Assembly: GCF_019042655.1 (NCBI RefSeq)
Contig: NZ_JAHPZO010000003.1
Span: 248,001 to 312,000, forward strand
Direction of reading: 5' to 3'
DNA: 64,000 nucleotides
Source: Planococcus sp. CP5-4_YE
GTDB taxonomy: Bacteria; Bacillota; Bacilli; Bacillales_A; Planococcaceae
Numbering within the stretch: the first letter of the stretch is position 1; each line of letters starts with the position of its first letter. This document shows positions 28,731 through 38,238 of this stretch, in pieces. The translations under genes and the position numbers were made by a program. The notes beneath the pieces were generated by a model, which made no database searches, was not told the origin of the DNA, and worked only from the letters and a program-made list of their open reading frames with translations.

Positions 28731-30002
28731 TTAAGCAGATGTTTTTTCGTTATTGCCGTTATCGTACTCAGTGCCGTCTTCCAGCATCAATTTCGGCTGT
28801 GAATTCTCGGTCACCGTTTCTTTTGTAATGATGCATTCGACGATATCTTCACGGGATGGCAAATCATACATGACATCAAGCATGATGTTTTCAATGATTG
28901 AGCGCAATCCGCGTGCGCCTGTTTTCCGCTCGATCGCGAGGCGGGAAATTTCAATCAGCGCGTCGTGTTCGAATGTCAATGTAACGCCATCAAGCTCCAT
29001 CATCTTCTGGTATTGCTTGATGAGTGCGTTTTTCGGCTCTGTTAGAATCTGCACAAGTGCATTTTCATCCAATTGCTCAAGGCTTGCGAGCACTGGCAGA
29101 CGGCCGATAAATTCAGGGATTAAGCCGAATTTCAATAAATCCTCTGGGATTAATTGGCTAAGAAGGGATTTTTCATCCATTTCTTCTTTGTTCGGATCTG
29201 CGCCGAAGCCGATGATTTTATTGCCGAGGCGGCGTTTGATAATTTGGTCGACTCCGTCAAACGCACCCCCTACGATGAACAGGACATTCGTCGTATCGAT
29301 TTGGATGAATTCCTGATGAGGATGCTTACGCCCGCCTTGTGGGGGAACGCTTGCTGTTGTGCCTTCCAGGATTTTCAGCAAGGCTTGCTGTACGCCCTCA
29401 CCGGAAACGTCGCGTGTAATCGACGGGTTCTCGGATTTGCGTGCCACTTTATCGATTTCATCGATATAGATGATGCCTTTTTCTGCACGGTCCACATCGT
29501 AGTCTGCTGCTTGGATCAATTTGAGCAAGATGTTCTCGACATCTTCCCCGACATAACCAGCTTCAGTAAGCGATGTTGCATCCGCAATGGCAAACGGGAC
29601 GTTCAAGATGCGCGCGAGTGTTTGCGCTAGCAAAGTTTTCCCGCTGCCTGTTGGCCCAATCAAGACGATATTCGATTTCGAAAGCTCGACATCGTCGATC
29701 TTGCTTTGGGAATTGACGCGTTTGTAATGATTGTAAACCGCTACTGCCAAGGATTTTTTCGCCTTGTCCTGGCCGATTACATAGCCGCCAAGGATATCCA
29801 TGATTTCTTTTGGTTTTGGTACTTCTTTGAACTCAGTTTCTTCTTCTGTGCCGAGTTCCTCTTCTACGATTTCTGTGCAAAGTTCGATGCACTCGTCGCA
29901 AATATATACACCTGGCCCTGCGACCAGTTTACGCACTTGTTCCTGCGGCTTACCGCAAAACGAACATTTCAAATGTTCTTTTTCATCGTTAAATTTGAAC
30001 AA
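28731..30002 (-). CDS. clpX: ClpXP protease unfoldase subunit ClpX
   Basis: A 423-residue AAA+ unfoldase feeding substrates to ClpP. The N-terminal zinc domain has [11 protein letters not shown] and [10 protein letters not shown]. Walker A is [15 protein letters not shown], Walker B is [13 protein letters not shown], and the pore loop region is GYVGEDVE. I assign a TTG start at 30002 (read [13 protein letters not shown]), because AGGGGTG lies 5-7 bases upstream and other Firmicute ClpX begin MFKFN. The longer frame would begin with GTG at 30011, on top of the ribosome site. It is flanked by terminators on both sides, so it is monocistronic. Confidence 0.96.
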   Translation of the reverse strand: MFKFNDEKEHLKCSFCGKPQEQVRKLVAGPGVYICDECIELCTEIVEEELGTEEETEFKEVPKPKEIMDILGGYVIGQDKAKKSLAVAVYNHYKRVNSQSKIDDVELSKSNIVLIGPTGSGKTLLAQTLARILNVPFAIADATSLTEAGYVGEDVENILLKLIQAADYDVDRAEKGIIYIDEIDKVARKSENPSITRDVSGEGVQQALLKILEGTTASVPPQGGRKHPHQEFIQIDTTNVLFIVGGAFDGVDQIIKRRLGNKIIGFGADPNKEEMDEKSLLSQLIPEDLLKFGLIPEFIGRLPVLASLEQLDENALVQILTEPKNALIKQYQKMMELDGVTLTFEHDALIEISRLAIERKTGARGLRSIIENIMLDVMYDLPSREDIVECIITKETVTENSQPKLMLEDGTEYDNGNNEKTSA

Positions 30003-30130
30003 TGTAGTCACCCCTATTCAAGCCATTATGTTACAAGATTATTTTGATTGTATCAACTAATTAGAACTATGCCAAAGAAACTGCCTTTATATGTAGGAAC
30101 GTGAATTTGTTTGCCATTATGTATAGAAAA

Positions 30131-30153
30131 CAAGGTGCGGTTGCCGCACCTTG
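30131..30153 (-). terminator. Terminator after tig
   Basis: A perfect 10-bp stem CAAGGTGCGG/CCGCACCTTG with a 3-base loop and TTTTC on the minus strand lies 22 bases after the tig stop. Confidence 0.9.
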
Positions 30154-30174
30154 TCCTATTAAGAATCTTATGTG

Positions 30175-31476
30175 TTATTCAGCAGCTTTAGCGTCAGTGA
30201 CTTTAGCGTTTTCTACTAGGAACTCAACCGTGTTCTGCATACGGATGTCGTTTTCTAGCATTTCAGTGCCACCTAGAGCTGTTTTGATTTGTTCAGCGTC
30301 CATGTTAAATTGGCCAGCCATTTTCTCAAGCTCTTTGTCGATGTCTTCAGAAGTGACTTCCATGTTTTCCGCTTTCGCGATCGCTTCAAGCGTCAATGAT
30401 ACGCGTACGCGTGTTTCAGCGTCAGCTTTCATCTGCTCGCGAAGTGCGTCTTCGTCCTGGCCCGAGAACTGGAAGTACAATTCCTTGTTCATGCCTTGCT
30501 GGCTTAGGCGTTGTTCGAAGTCTTGCATCATGCGGTCGATTTCAGAGTCGATCATCGCTTGCGGGATTTCAACTGTAGCGTTTTCTGCCGCTTTTTGTAC
30601 AAGCTGATCGCGCATTTGCGTCTCAGAAGCGTTTTCTTTCTCCGCTTTCAAGTTTTCTTTCATTTTCGTGCGAAGTGCATCAAGGCCTTCTACTTCTTCG
30701 TCAAGTTCTTTAGCGAACTCGTCGTTTAGTTCAGGCAATTCTTTCGCTTTCACTTCGTTTACCGTTACTTTGAACGTCGCTGATTTTCCAGCAAGCTCTT
30801 CAGCGTGGTATTCTTCAGGGAAAGTGACTTCTACGTCTTTTTGTTCGCCAGTTTTAGCGCCGACCAATTGCTCTTCGAAGCCTGGGATGAATGAGTTTGA
30901 ACCGATTTCTAGCGAGTAGTCATTGCCTGCTCCGCCTTCAAACGCTTCTCCGTCTACAAATCCTTCGAAATCGATAACAGCTGTGTCGCCGTTTTCAATT
31001 TGTCCGTCTTCTTTGACAGTCAATTCAGCCATGCGTTCTTGGCTTTCTTTCAATTGCTCTTCGATTTCCTCATCCGTCACGTTCATGTCTTCTTTGGAAA
31101 CTTCAAGCCCTTTATATTCGCCAAGTTCTACTTCAGGTTTCACTGTTACTTTAGCAGTGAATACCAATGGCTCATTCTTTTCTAATTTTTCGATGTCGAT
31201 TTCAGGGCGGTCAACCGGGTTGATGCCTGCTTCTTCGACAGCATTCGCGTAAGCGTCAGGAAGGATAAAATCAAGTGCATCCTGGTAAAGAGATTCTACA
31301 CCGAAACGTTTTTCGAACATTTGGCGTGGCATTTTCCCTTTGCGGAATCCTGGTACGTTAATTTCCTTAACGACTTTTTTGAACGCTTTATCAAGCGCGC
31401 CGTTTACTTCTTCAGCCGGCACTTCTACTGTAAGAACTCCGACGTTACCTTCTTGCTTTTCCCATTTTGCTGACAT
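30175..31476 (-). CDS. tig: Trigger factor (ribosome-bound chaperone, prolyl isomerase)
   Basis: A 433-residue protein starting [19 protein letters not shown] at 31476 behind GGAGGGC. The N-terminal ribosome-binding loop contains the signature [18 protein letters not shown]. The central FKBP-like PPIase domain covers about 150-245 ([26 protein letters not shown]). The C-terminal chaperone arms complete it. The longer frame to 31545 overlaps the leader and lacks support. It follows ysoA, as in B. subtilis. Confidence 0.97.
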   Translation of the reverse strand: MSAKWEKQEGNVGVLTVEVPAEEVNGALDKAFKKVVKEINVPGFRKGKMPRQMFEKRFGVESLYQDALDFILPDAYANAVEEAGINPVDRPEIDIEKLEKNEPLVFTAKVTVKPEVELGEYKGLEVSKEDMNVTDEEIEEQLKESQERMAELTVKEDGQIENGDTAVIDFEGFVDGEAFEGGAGNDYSLEIGSNSFIPGFEEQLVGAKTGEQKDVEVTFPEEYHAEELAGKSATFKVTVNEVKAKELPELNDEFAKELDEEVEGLDALRTKMKENLKAEKENASETQMRDQLVQKAAENATVEIPQAMIDSEIDRMMQDFEQRLSQQGMNKELYFQFSGQDEDALREQMKADAETRVRVSLTLEAIAKAENMEVTSEDIDKELEKMAGQFNMDAEQIKTALGGTEMLENDIRMQNTVEFLVENAKVTDAKAAE

Positions 31477-31545
31477 GTATAAGCCCTCCAAACAATTTTT
31501 TACAAAGTCATGTACGAAATTTGTACGATTTTTGACAACTTCCAC

Positions 31546-31573
31546 ATTATATCACACATACGAGCAGGTTCAA
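31546..31573 (-). promoter_or_regulatory. tig sigma-A promoter
   Basis: On the minus strand, TTGAAC (31568-31573), 16 bases and TATAAT (31546-31551) with TGA before the -10. It starts 7 bases after the stop of the TPR gene. Confidence 0.78.
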
Positions 31574-31579
31574 CTATTT

Positions 31580-32560
31580 CTACCCATTGCGCAATTCTAT
31601 GTACGCCTCTGCCTGTATGAGCAATTCCAGCAGGTTCGGATCGACTTTTGTTTCCACTTCCCCACTGAACAAACTATCGAGATACGCGTGGTAGGCTTCA
31701 GCGATCTCCGCTTCCTCAAACTCTTCCCAGAAAAACGGATACAAGAGATAAATGTGCCGGTCGACTAGTTCCATTGCCATCTGCAGCTTGGCGGGCTCTT
31801 TTTCCAAAGCCCCCTCCAAGCGCTTGCGAATTCCAAGCAGACGAGAGTCCTTTAATGGATCCGGCAGCTCGTCAATCGACACCTCATTTGAATAATGGAA
31901 CTTTTCGACACTCACCGTCCCGCTGATCTGTTGTTCACGAAGCATGAGCAGCAGATAGGATTTCGCCACCCAATCCACTTCCGGATGCTTGATCAATTCG
32001 ACTAGCTGCTTCTTCATGGCACCATACGCTTCTTTTGGCAATTCGGTCACCCGCTGCTCCTGTTCGGCAGCGCTAAGCGGCAAAAATTGCTCCAAGCTGA
32101 ACTGGCCCGTTTCCCGTTTGGCAGAGGCAGCACTTTCGGCGATGCGTTCATTGAGATCACGCAATTGATGGAATTGCTCCAAACGCTCTTTTGGCAAGAC
32201 ATTTTCCTCGATGAGCACTTCGATCATCTTCTCAGCTTCTTCGAATTCCTTTACTTGCATTAAAATGCTTATGTATAGCTCCATCGTCTCCAAATAATGG
32301 ATCGGGCCGACGCGCAGCAATTCCTGCACGACTTCAAGTGCTTCCTCGAATTCCCCCAACTCATATAAGCTGTATGCATAGCCCCCGAGCGCCGCTGCAT
32401 GGTCCGGCTCGTAGACAAGCACTTGGTACAGTTTATCGCGGGCGTCGGCATATTGTTCGTTCTTTAAATTGGTCATCCCTTCCGATAGCAGCCGTGTGAC
32501 CGTTGTCGGAAAGACGATGACATTGCCCCTGCGCTTCAAATCCCCAAATCTCTTCCGCAT
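31580..32560 (-). CDS. Tetratricopeptide-repeat protein (YsoA-like)
   Basis: About 326 residues from MRKRFGDLKRRGNVIVFP at 32560, which has AGAGGTGG 5 bases upstream. TPR motifs are visible at about 35-105 (EQYADARDKLYQVLVYEPDH; AAALGGYAYSLYELGEFEEA; ALEVVQELLRVGP) and again near 110-140 (AISILMQVKEFEEAEKMIE-like). The rest is helical and acidic. The same gene precedes tig in B. subtilis (ysoA). A scaffold or chaperone-related role is only a guess. Confidence 0.8.
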   Translation of the reverse strand: MRKRFGDLKRRGNVIVFPTTVTRLLSEGMTNLKNEQYADARDKLYQVLVYEPDHAAALGGYAYSLYELGEFEEALEVVQELLRVGPIHYLETMELYISILMQVKEFEEAEKMIEVLIEENVLPKERLEQFHQLRDLNERIAESAASAKRETGQFSLEQFLPLSAAEQEQRVTELPKEAYGAMKKQLVELIKHPEVDWVAKSYLLLMLREQQISGTVSVEKFHYSNEVSIDELPDPLKDSRLLGIRKRLEGALEKEPAKLQMAMELVDRHIYLLYPFFWEEFEEAEIAEAYHAYLDSLFSGEVETKVDPNLLELLIQAEAYIELRNG

Positions 32561-32624
32561 CCTACCACCTCTTTGTCCATTCATCATACCATAGGGAAAT
32601 ACGCTGTGAAAACGAAAGCCGGCG

Positions 32625-33059
32625 CTATTTTGCGCCAGCCTCTTCGCCATTCAAAACCAGTTTGTACGTGACGTCCGCTTTTAAGGAATGGGCGACCGGG
32701 CAATATTTCTCCCCGCTTACTTCGATGGCATGCCAGACCTTCTCTCTATCGATATCGCCTTCTACGATAAAGATCACCATAATCGCCAGAAATTCCTTCG
32801 GCGGGTTTTGGCGTTTGTCGCCTTCCGTGATGATTTCAATCGAGCGAAGCTCTTTCATCTTGGCGCGCAAGATCATCACGACGTCCATGCCGACGCATCC
32901 GGCAAGCGAGCCGAGCAGCGCCTGCATCGGAAGTAAGCCTTGGTCGTTGCCGACTCCCTGATGGGCATCCATCCGGAGCTTATGGCCGCCCTGTCCCGCG
33001 GCTTCAAATACAAAATCCCCTTGCCATTTCGTGCTGAGTTTCAGTCCATTGGTTTCCAT
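32625..33059 (-). CDS. OsmC/Ohr-family protein
   Basis: A 144-residue protein starting METNGLKLSTKWQGDF at 33059 behind a G-rich site. The OsmC fold is indicated by LLPMQALLGSLAGCVGMDVVMIL with the first redox cysteine, and SGEKYCPVAHSLKADV with the second. In the family the pair reduces organic hydroperoxides. The subgroup is the YhfA-like one rather than Ohr. It is separated by 64 bases from the TPR gene and has no clear operon partner. Confidence 0.85.
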   Translation of the reverse strand: METNGLKLSTKWQGDFVFEAAGQGGHKLRMDAHQGVGNDQGLLPMQALLGSLAGCVGMDVVMILRAKMKELRSIEIITEGDKRQNPPKEFLAIMVIFIVEGDIDREKVWHAIEVSGEKYCPVAHSLKADVTYKLVLNGEEAGAK

Positions 33060-33130
33060 CTGCAACACGCCCCCCACAGCTTTTTATCAGTGTATCACTC
33101 AGGGCTGTGGTGTTCATCTGTTAAATAAAA

Positions 33131-33156
33131 AAACTGTCCACAAGACGGGACAGTTT
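33131..33156 (-). terminator. Terminator after the YdcF-like gene
   Basis: AAACTGTCC pairs with GGACAGTTT, and the minus strand continues with seven T. It lies 3 bases from the stop at 33159. Confidence 0.88.
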
Positions 33157-33158
33157 CA

Positions 33159-33755
33159 TTAATTGACGGCGTGCATCGCGACGTAAGCCATATAGCAAAC
33201 GACTTCACGGGCAAAGAACGGGGCGATGTTCGCAAAGCCCTTGAATTCAGTCGAAGGCGTCGGCGAGGAATGGGCGTCGATTCCGGCGTGTTCCGCCATA
33301 AGCAGCGCACGCTTCATATGTAAGGGGTCGCTGACGACAAGAAAGCTCGACAAATCGTTTTCTTCTGCCACCTCACCAGCGAAGAGGAAGTTCTCTTCTG
33401 TGATGAGTGACTGAGTCTCGATCAAAATATCTTCTTCAGGAATGTTATTGCGGATCGCAAAATCGCGGCTTACGATCGCCTCGGCAAGGTCCGCCCCGTC
33501 CGTGATGCCGCCTGTAAAGATGATCTTCTCGACATAGCCTTCCTCGTATAGATCGATGGCGTGGCGTATGCGTTGCTCGAGCACCGGTGAAGGCTCACCG
33601 CCGATGACTTTCGTGCCGAGCACAATCGCCGCATCGGCTTCCATCAACTCGGATTCGCCGGCAAAGGTCCAAATACTTGTTGCCGTCGCCGCAATTAAAA
33701 TGGTTAATATAAGAGAAAATACAATCAAAATCCGTTTCCATTTGTTTCTGAACAC
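33159..33755 (-). CDS. YdcF/SanA-type DUF218 membrane-anchored protein
   Basis: A 198-residue protein with an N-terminal transmembrane anchor (about 8-30) and a DUF218 domain. Conserved blocks are ADAAIVLGTKV, RIRHAIDLYEEGYVEKIIFTGG, the acidic ESQSLITEEN-type segment (here ETQSLITEEN) and VVSDPLHMKRALLMAEHAG. Relatives (SanA, ElyC, YdcF) act at the envelope, with an unclear biochemical role. The likely start is GTG at 33755 with AGGTGG 9 bases upstream. It is a monocistronic gene bounded by its own terminator. Confidence 0.82.
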   Translation of the reverse strand: MFRNKWKRILIVFSLILTILIAATATSIWTFAGESELMEADAAIVLGTKVIGGEPSPVLEQRIRHAIDLYEEGYVEKIIFTGGITDGADLAEAIVSRDFAIRNNIPEEDILIETQSLITEENFLFAGEVAEENDLSSFLVVSDPLHMKRALLMAEHAGIDAHSSPTPSTEFKGFANIAPFFAREVVCYMAYVAMHAVN

Positions 33756-33877
33756 TTGTCATTTCCACCTTTAGGTCTGTTTTTTCTCTATCTTTTTCCA
33801 TTATACGATACGATTCACAAATAAACAGCGAAAAATCAAATGTCCATTATTTCTTCACAACCACTTCTATCAAATAA

Positions 33878-33916
33878 AAAACCTTGCTTTCCCGGTTAGG
33901 GGAAAGCAAGGTTTTG
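33878..33916 (-). terminator. Terminator after tRNA-Arg
   Basis: A 14-bp stem (AACCTTGCTTTCCC and its complement) with a 6-base loop and TTTTTTATTTG on the minus strand starts 4 bases after the tRNA. Confidence 0.92.
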
Positions 33917-33919
33917 AAA

Positions 33920-33993
<74 letters not shown>

Positions 33994-34076
33994 ATGACTT
34001 CCTCACGAAAGACAATTTTAATTATAGAAATCATCCGAGGAAAAGTCAATGCTATTTCAAAAAAATATCTAAATTC

Positions 34077-34673
34077 TTATTTCAGCCACTCCGGCATTGC
34101 TTCGCTGAGCTCGCGTAATGCTTGGCCGCGGTGGGAGATGGCGGCTTTTTCTTCGGGTTCGAGTTCCGCCATGGCACGCTCCTGGGCAGGCACGTAAAAG
34201 ACCGGGTCGTAGCCGAAGCCGTTGTCGCCTCTGCGCAAGCGCAGAATTTCGCCTTCACATGCCCCGGAGAACGTTTGGGTTTGTTCCCCAGGCGCCGCGA
34301 CGGCCAAGACACAGCGGAATCGCGCACTGCGCTCTCCCTCAGGTATGCCAGACAATTTCTCCAGCACTTTATCGATATTGGCGTCGTCGCTCTTTTCGCC
34401 TCCCGCATAGCGGGCGGAATAGACGCCTGGCTCTCCGTCCAATGCATCGATCTCAAGGCCACTGTCGTCTGCGATAACTGGGATGCCAAGTTCTTTAGCG
34501 ACGCCTTCCGCTTTTAGAATGGCATTGGCTTCGAATGTCGTGCCGGTTTCTTCGATATCGAGGTCTTGTGCCACATCTCTCAAGGTCAATACTTCATAGC
34601 CTAGAGGAGACAACAAAGTTTCAAAGTCTTTGGCTTTTCCTTTGTTTTGTGTCGCAATGACGATTTTTTTCAT
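34077..34673 (-). CDS. rdgB: XTP/dITP diphosphatase (RdgB/HAM1 family)
   Basis: A house-cleaning pyrophosphatase that removes non-canonical purine triphosphates. The 198-residue length is normal. Motifs are the N-terminal [50 protein letters not shown], the FGYDPVF block and ISHRGQAL. Its ATG overlaps the rph stop (34670-34673, ATGA), the same pairing as B. subtilis rph-ysnA. Confidence 0.96.
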   Translation of the reverse strand: MKKIVIATQNKGKAKDFETLLSPLGYEVLTLRDVAQDLDIEETGTTFEANAILKAEGVAKELGIPVIADDSGLEIDALDGEPGVYSARYAGGEKSDDANIDKVLEKLSGIPEGERSARFRCVLAVAAPGEQTQTFSGACEGEILRLRRGDNGFGYDPVFYVPAQERAMAELEPEEKAAISHRGQALRELSEAMPEWLK

Positions 34674-35422
34674 AGGGCAGATTCCACCTTTTCGCCGATC
34701 CGCGACGACAATTCGCCGATCGCTTGTTGTTGGATTTTGATCAATTGCTGGATCCCCGCTTCGCCGAGATCGAGCATTTCGTTCAATTCCTTGCGGCTGA
34801 ATGTCGCTTCTTCGCCGGTGCCTTGCATTTCGACGAATTCACCGGATCCTGTCATGACCAGGTTCATATCGACCGCGGCCGTGGAATCTTCTTCATAGTT
34901 CAAGTCCAGGATGGCTTGCTTGCCGCTATTGATGCCGACGCTTGTAGCGGCCAAATAATCCGACACCGGGAATACCGGCACGTCCAATTTGCCGAGTGCG
35001 ATGGTCATGGCGATAAAAGCACCAGTGATGGACGCTGTACGCGTCCCTCCGTCCGCCTGGATGACGTCGCAATCGATCCATAGTGTGCGTTCGCCAATCT
35101 TCTCGAGATCGACGACAGCGCGCAGGGAACGGCCGATTAGGCGCTGGATTTCCATCGTGCGCCCGCCGAGCTTGCCGCGCGTCGCTTCGCGCTGGTTGCG
35201 GCTTCCTGTCGCGCGTGGCAACATGGAGTATTCTGCCGTTACCCAGCCCTTGCCTTGGCCTCTCAAGAAGCCTGGGACACGCGACTCGATTGTCGCTGTG
35301 CAAATCACTTTCGTCTGGCCGACCGTAATCAGGACCGATCCTTCCGGATGTATCAAATAATCCGTCTCTATCTCCACCGGGCGCAGTTCATTTGCTTGTC
35401 TATTATCAATTCTTGTCATCAT
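34670..35422 (-). CDS. rph: Ribonuclease PH
   Basis: A phosphorolytic 3'-5' exoribonuclease that trims tRNA 3' ends. The 250-residue length is normal for Bacillales. Visible are [31 protein letters not shown], the phosphate-binding [20 protein letters not shown] and [23 protein letters not shown] lies 5 bases before the first of two adjacent ATGs (35422 and 35419); either could start. It is coupled to rdgB. Confidence 0.96.
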   Translation of the reverse strand: MMTRIDNRQANELRPVEIETDYLIHPEGSVLITVGQTKVICTATIESRVPGFLRGQGKGWVTAEYSMLPRATGSRNQREATRGKLGGRTMEIQRLIGRSLRAVVDLEKIGERTLWIDCDVIQADGGTRTASITGAFIAMTIALGKLDVPVFPVSDYLAATSVGINSGKQAILDLNYEEDSTAAVDMNLVMTGSGEFVEMQGTGEEATFSRKELNEMLDLGEAGIQQLIKIQQQAIGELSSRIGEKVESAL

Positions 35423-35473
35423 TGAATCCTCCTCATGTACTCAAAAAATTTTACCATAATTCTGCCTTAACGA

Positions 35474-35505
35474 CAAAAACCCGGCGGCTGAGCCGTCAGG
35501 TTTTT
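35474..35505 (-). terminator. Terminator overlapping the racE stop codon
   Basis: AAAAACC...GGTTTTT encloses a GCGGC/GCCGT stem. The TGA of racE (35496-35498) lies in the arm of the hairpin. The T run follows on the minus strand. Confidence 0.8.
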
Positions 35506-36305
35506 GGAAACTGGATCGACCGGATGCACGGGTCGTCGATGGCAAGCCATTTTTTTATGATTGTGCGGAAAATCTCCGTCGAACCGGATGTATAGAATTG
35601 ATGGACAGGCGGTTTGCTGCGATCCGCAAATTTGTCCTGGTAGCTCAAGTGGCGCGAAACGTCTTTAGCTGTTTCTTGTGCTGACGACAGAACCGTTACG
35701 GTGCCGCCAAGCTCTTGCTCAATAAATCCTTGAAGCAGCGGATAATGGGTGCATCCGAGGATGGCCGTGTCGAATTCCTTCGATTTGATTGCCGATAAAG
35801 TCTCGGCTACCATACGGCGGGCGAACTCCCCTTCATACTCATCACTTTCCACGAGCGGAACAAAGCGTGGGCACGCCAATTGGATAACGTCCGAAGACGA
35901 CACGAGCGATTTGATAGCTGTTTCATAAGCGCCGCTTTTGACGGTTCCGAATGTGCCGAGCACGGCAATCTTCTTTGTCGAAGAGGATTTGATGGCGGCG
36001 CGTGCTCCAGGGAAAATAACGCCGATGACTGGGATCGGCAATTTTTTCTGCAAGGAATTGAGCGCTGCCGCCGTTGCCGTATTGCAGGCAATGACCAGCA
36101 TTTTAATATTCATTTTCATAAGCGCTTCTGCCATCTGCCACGTATAGCGCCGCACTTCCGCAAGCGGACGCGGGCCATACGGACAGCGTGCATTGTCACC
36201 GATATAACAGATTTTCTCATTAGGCAAAAGTTTCATGATTTCTTTGGCGACGGTCAACCCGCCGACGCCCGAATCAATAACTCCGATTGGCGCATTCAAT
36301 GTCAT
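35496..36305 (-). CDS. racE: Glutamate racemase
   Basis: Supplies D-glutamate for peptidoglycan. The 269-residue length is standard (also called murI). The N-terminal IGVIDSGVGGLTVAKEI, the first catalytic cysteine in VIACNTATAAAL, the second in ILGCTHYPLLQGF, and GDNARCPYGPRP are intact. It is preceded by ysmB-type marR as in B. subtilis, where gerM follows; here gerM is absent and rph comes next after a terminator. Confidence 0.96.
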   Translation of the reverse strand: MTLNAPIGVIDSGVGGLTVAKEIMKLLPNEKICYIGDNARCPYGPRPLAEVRRYTWQMAEALMKMNIKMLVIACNTATAAALNSLQKKLPIPVIGVIFPGARAAIKSSSTKKIAVLGTFGTVKSGAYETAIKSLVSSSDVIQLACPRFVPLVESDEYEGEFARRMVAETLSAIKSKEFDTAILGCTHYPLLQGFIEQELGGTVTVLSSAQETAKDVSRHLSYQDKFADRSKPPVHQFYTSGSTEIFRTIIKKWLAIDDPCIRSIQFPKT

Positions 36306-36315
36306 AGCCCCGCTC

Positions 36316-36768
36316 CTATTTCATGTTGATATGCATTTTCTCCAACAAGCTTGAAAATTGCTCGACTTCCTCTTCACTGAAGTCTTCAAGTACTGCTTCC
36401 AAATAATCCTGGCGCTTCTTGATCACTTCTTCAATGATCCGCTCGCCTTCTTTTAATAGCTTGATGCGTACGACGCGACGGTCCTGTTCCTCGCGGATGC
36501 GCACAACCAAATCATTCTTCTCCATCCGGTCGACCAAATCGGTCGTCGTGCTGAAGGCCAAAAACATTTTATTCGACAGGTCGCCGATGGTCATATCACC
36601 ATGTTCGAACAGCCATTGAAGCGCCACGAACTGCGGCGGTGTAATGGTATACGAATTGAGAATTTCACGGCCTTTTTGCTTGATGATCCCGGATATATAA
36701 CGCAATTCCTTTTCCATAAATGCCACACGCTCCAAGTCGTGGCGGCGGTTTAAGTTGTCTTCAGTCAT
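36316..36768 (-). CDS. MarR-family transcriptional regulator (YsmB-like)
   Basis: A 150-residue winged-helix regulator. The helix-turn-helix covers about 60-85 (MTIGDLSNKMFLAFSTTTDL), followed by the wing MEKNDLVVRIREEQDRRVVRIKL with the conserved DxRxxxI-type strand. N- and C-terminal helices are for dimerisation. It is 10 bases upstream of racE and on the same strand, so probably co-transcribed with the thioesterase gene and racE. The effector and targets are unknown. Confidence 0.88.
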   Translation of the reverse strand: MTEDNLNRRHDLERVAFMEKELRYISGIIKQKGREILNSYTITPPQFVALQWLFEHGDMTIGDLSNKMFLAFSTTTDLVDRMEKNDLVVRIREEQDRRVVRIKLLKEGERIIEEVIKKRQDYLEAVLEDFSEEEVEQFSSLLEKMHINMK

Positions 36769-36842
36769 GGACTTGGTTCACTCCCTAGCTACTGGTTTTT
36801 GTTCCATAGTGATGCTTTCGATCCTGTAAAGCAAGAGACGCA

Positions 36843-37310
36843 TTATTTGCTGGAAGAAGTCAGACTTCCACTGCGCAGCATTGTTTTCTCTGAGTCGCTC
36901 CACGGATGGCCCTTGCCACTCGTTTTAGAAATCTGGACCACGGCGCCCCTGCCAGTGAAACAAGTCTCCTGCTGATCGTTCACTGCCCAATAATGGATGT
37001 CTGCCGAAGAATTTCCGATCGACTCCACTTTGACGTAAACCTTCAATTGTTCATCGAAAAACACTTGGCGGACGAAATCGACTTGCATATCCGCCACTAC
37101 AGGAATCAAGTCGCTGTCTTTCGAAAGCCAAGCCTGCATCAAGCCGACTTCTTTCATGAACTCGATCCGTGCGTATTCAAAATAAGCGATCGGCACCGTA
37201 TTGTTGACATGCCCGAACATATCCGTTTCCGAAAAGCGCACGTGCACCGGCGCATAAAAAGTAAAGCCTTGCTGCCATTTAGTTAAATCCTCTATGTATG
37301 TCGCTCTCAT
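36843..37310 (-). CDS. Acyl-CoA thioesterase, hotdog fold (YsmA-like)
   Basis: A 155-residue 4-hydroxybenzoyl-CoA-thioesterase-type hotdog protein. The signature VRFSETDMFGHVNNTVPIAYFEYARIEFM places the catalytic aspartate and the HVNN turn near residues 28-37. It starts behind GGGGGAACGGG at 37310. In B. subtilis ysmA follows sdhB and precedes gerE; here gerE is missing and the MarR gene follows. The substrate is not known. Confidence 0.86.
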   Translation of the reverse strand: MRATYIEDLTKWQQGFTFYAPVHVRFSETDMFGHVNNTVPIAYFEYARIEFMKEVGLMQAWLSKDSDLIPVVADMQVDFVRQVFFDEQLKVYVKVESIGNSSADIHYWAVNDQQETCFTGRGAVVQISKTSGKGHPWSDSEKTMLRSGSLTSSSK

Positions 37311-37414
37311 TCCCGTTCCCCCTGTAAATCGTTTCTCATTTTGTTAGTATAGCAAAAACTGGCGCAAAGGACATCTGTTTCAGCCAAGCTTAACTATTTT
37401 CAATTGAAACAAAA

Positions 37415-37439
37415 AAACTCCGCCATAAAGGCGGAGTTT
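37415..37439 (-). terminator. Terminator of sdhCAB
   Basis: AAACTCCGCC/GGCGGAGTTT with a 5-base loop and a run of seven T on the minus strand starts 4 bases after the sdhB stop. Confidence 0.93.
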
Positions 37440-37442
37440 AAC

Positions 37443-38213
37443 TTAGTCGACCATATGATCGCTTCCGAAGAAGTTGCGGAACATTTGGATGCTCACGTCG
37501 CGGTTCAAAGCTGCGATAGAAGTTGTCAAAGGAATGCCTTTCGGGCAAGATTCCACACAGTTTTGGGAGTTACCGCAATCCGCAAGGCCGCCTTCGCCCA
37601 TGATAGCGTTCAAACGCTCGTCACGGTTCATGGCACCTGTTGGATGCGCGTTCATCAAGCGGACTTGAGAAAGCGGAGCCGCACCGATAAAGTCGGATTT
37701 GTCGTTGACGTTCGGGCAAGCCTCAAGGCATACGCCGCACGTCATACATTTAGACAATTCATAAGCCCATTGGCGTTTGCGTTCAGGCATACGCGGACCT
37801 TCGCCAAGATCATGCGTGCCGTCGATCGGCACCCACGCTTTGACTTTCTTCAATGAATCGAACATGCGGCTGCGGTCTACGATCAAATCGCGGACGACCG
37901 GGAATGTTCTCATTGGCTGAAGGCGGATCGGCTGTTCCAATTGGTCGACAAGAGCCGTACACGACTGGCGTGCTTTGCCATTGATGACCATAGAACAAGC
38001 CCCACAAACTTCCTCAAGGCAGTTCATGTCCCAGTTGACTGGAGTTGTTTTCTTCCCGTCCATATTGACCGGGTTACGCCGAATTTCCATCAACGCGGAA
38101 ATGACGTTCATGTTGGCACGATATGGCAATTCGAACTTTTCCCAGTACGAACTTTCGTCCGTAGAGTTTTGGCGTTCGATTTCGAAAATAACCGTTTTTG
38201 CTGCTTCACCCAT
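37443..38213 (-). CDS. sdhB: Succinate dehydrogenase iron-sulphur subunit
   Basis: A 256-residue subunit carrying electrons from SdhA flavin to the membrane quinone site. All cluster ligands are seen: CLEEVCGACSM plus a later cysteine in ARQSC for [2Fe-2S], CMTCGVCLEACP for [4Fe-4S], and CGNSQNCVESCPKGIP for the third cluster. The start has GGGAG. It is last in the operon. Confidence 0.97.
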   Translation of the reverse strand: MGEAAKTVIFEIERQNSTDESSYWEKFELPYRANMNVISALMEIRRNPVNMDGKKTTPVNWDMNCLEEVCGACSMVINGKARQSCTALVDQLEQPIRLQPMRTFPVVRDLIVDRSRMFDSLKKVKAWVPIDGTHDLGEGPRMPERKRQWAYELSKCMTCGVCLEACPNVNDKSDFIGAAPLSQVRLMNAHPTGAMNRDERLNAIMGEGGLADCGNSQNCVESCPKGIPLTTSIAALNRDVSIQMFRNFFGSDHMVD

Positions 38214-38238
38214 AGTGAATTAGCTCCCTTCTTTATTG

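Noticed and set aside
32560..32650. Longer N-terminus for the TPR gene (and similar long frames for hemL, hemA, hemX, lon, tig, pheS)
   Set aside because: The extended starts lie upstream of strong ribosome sites and exceed the family lengths; internal starts were used instead.
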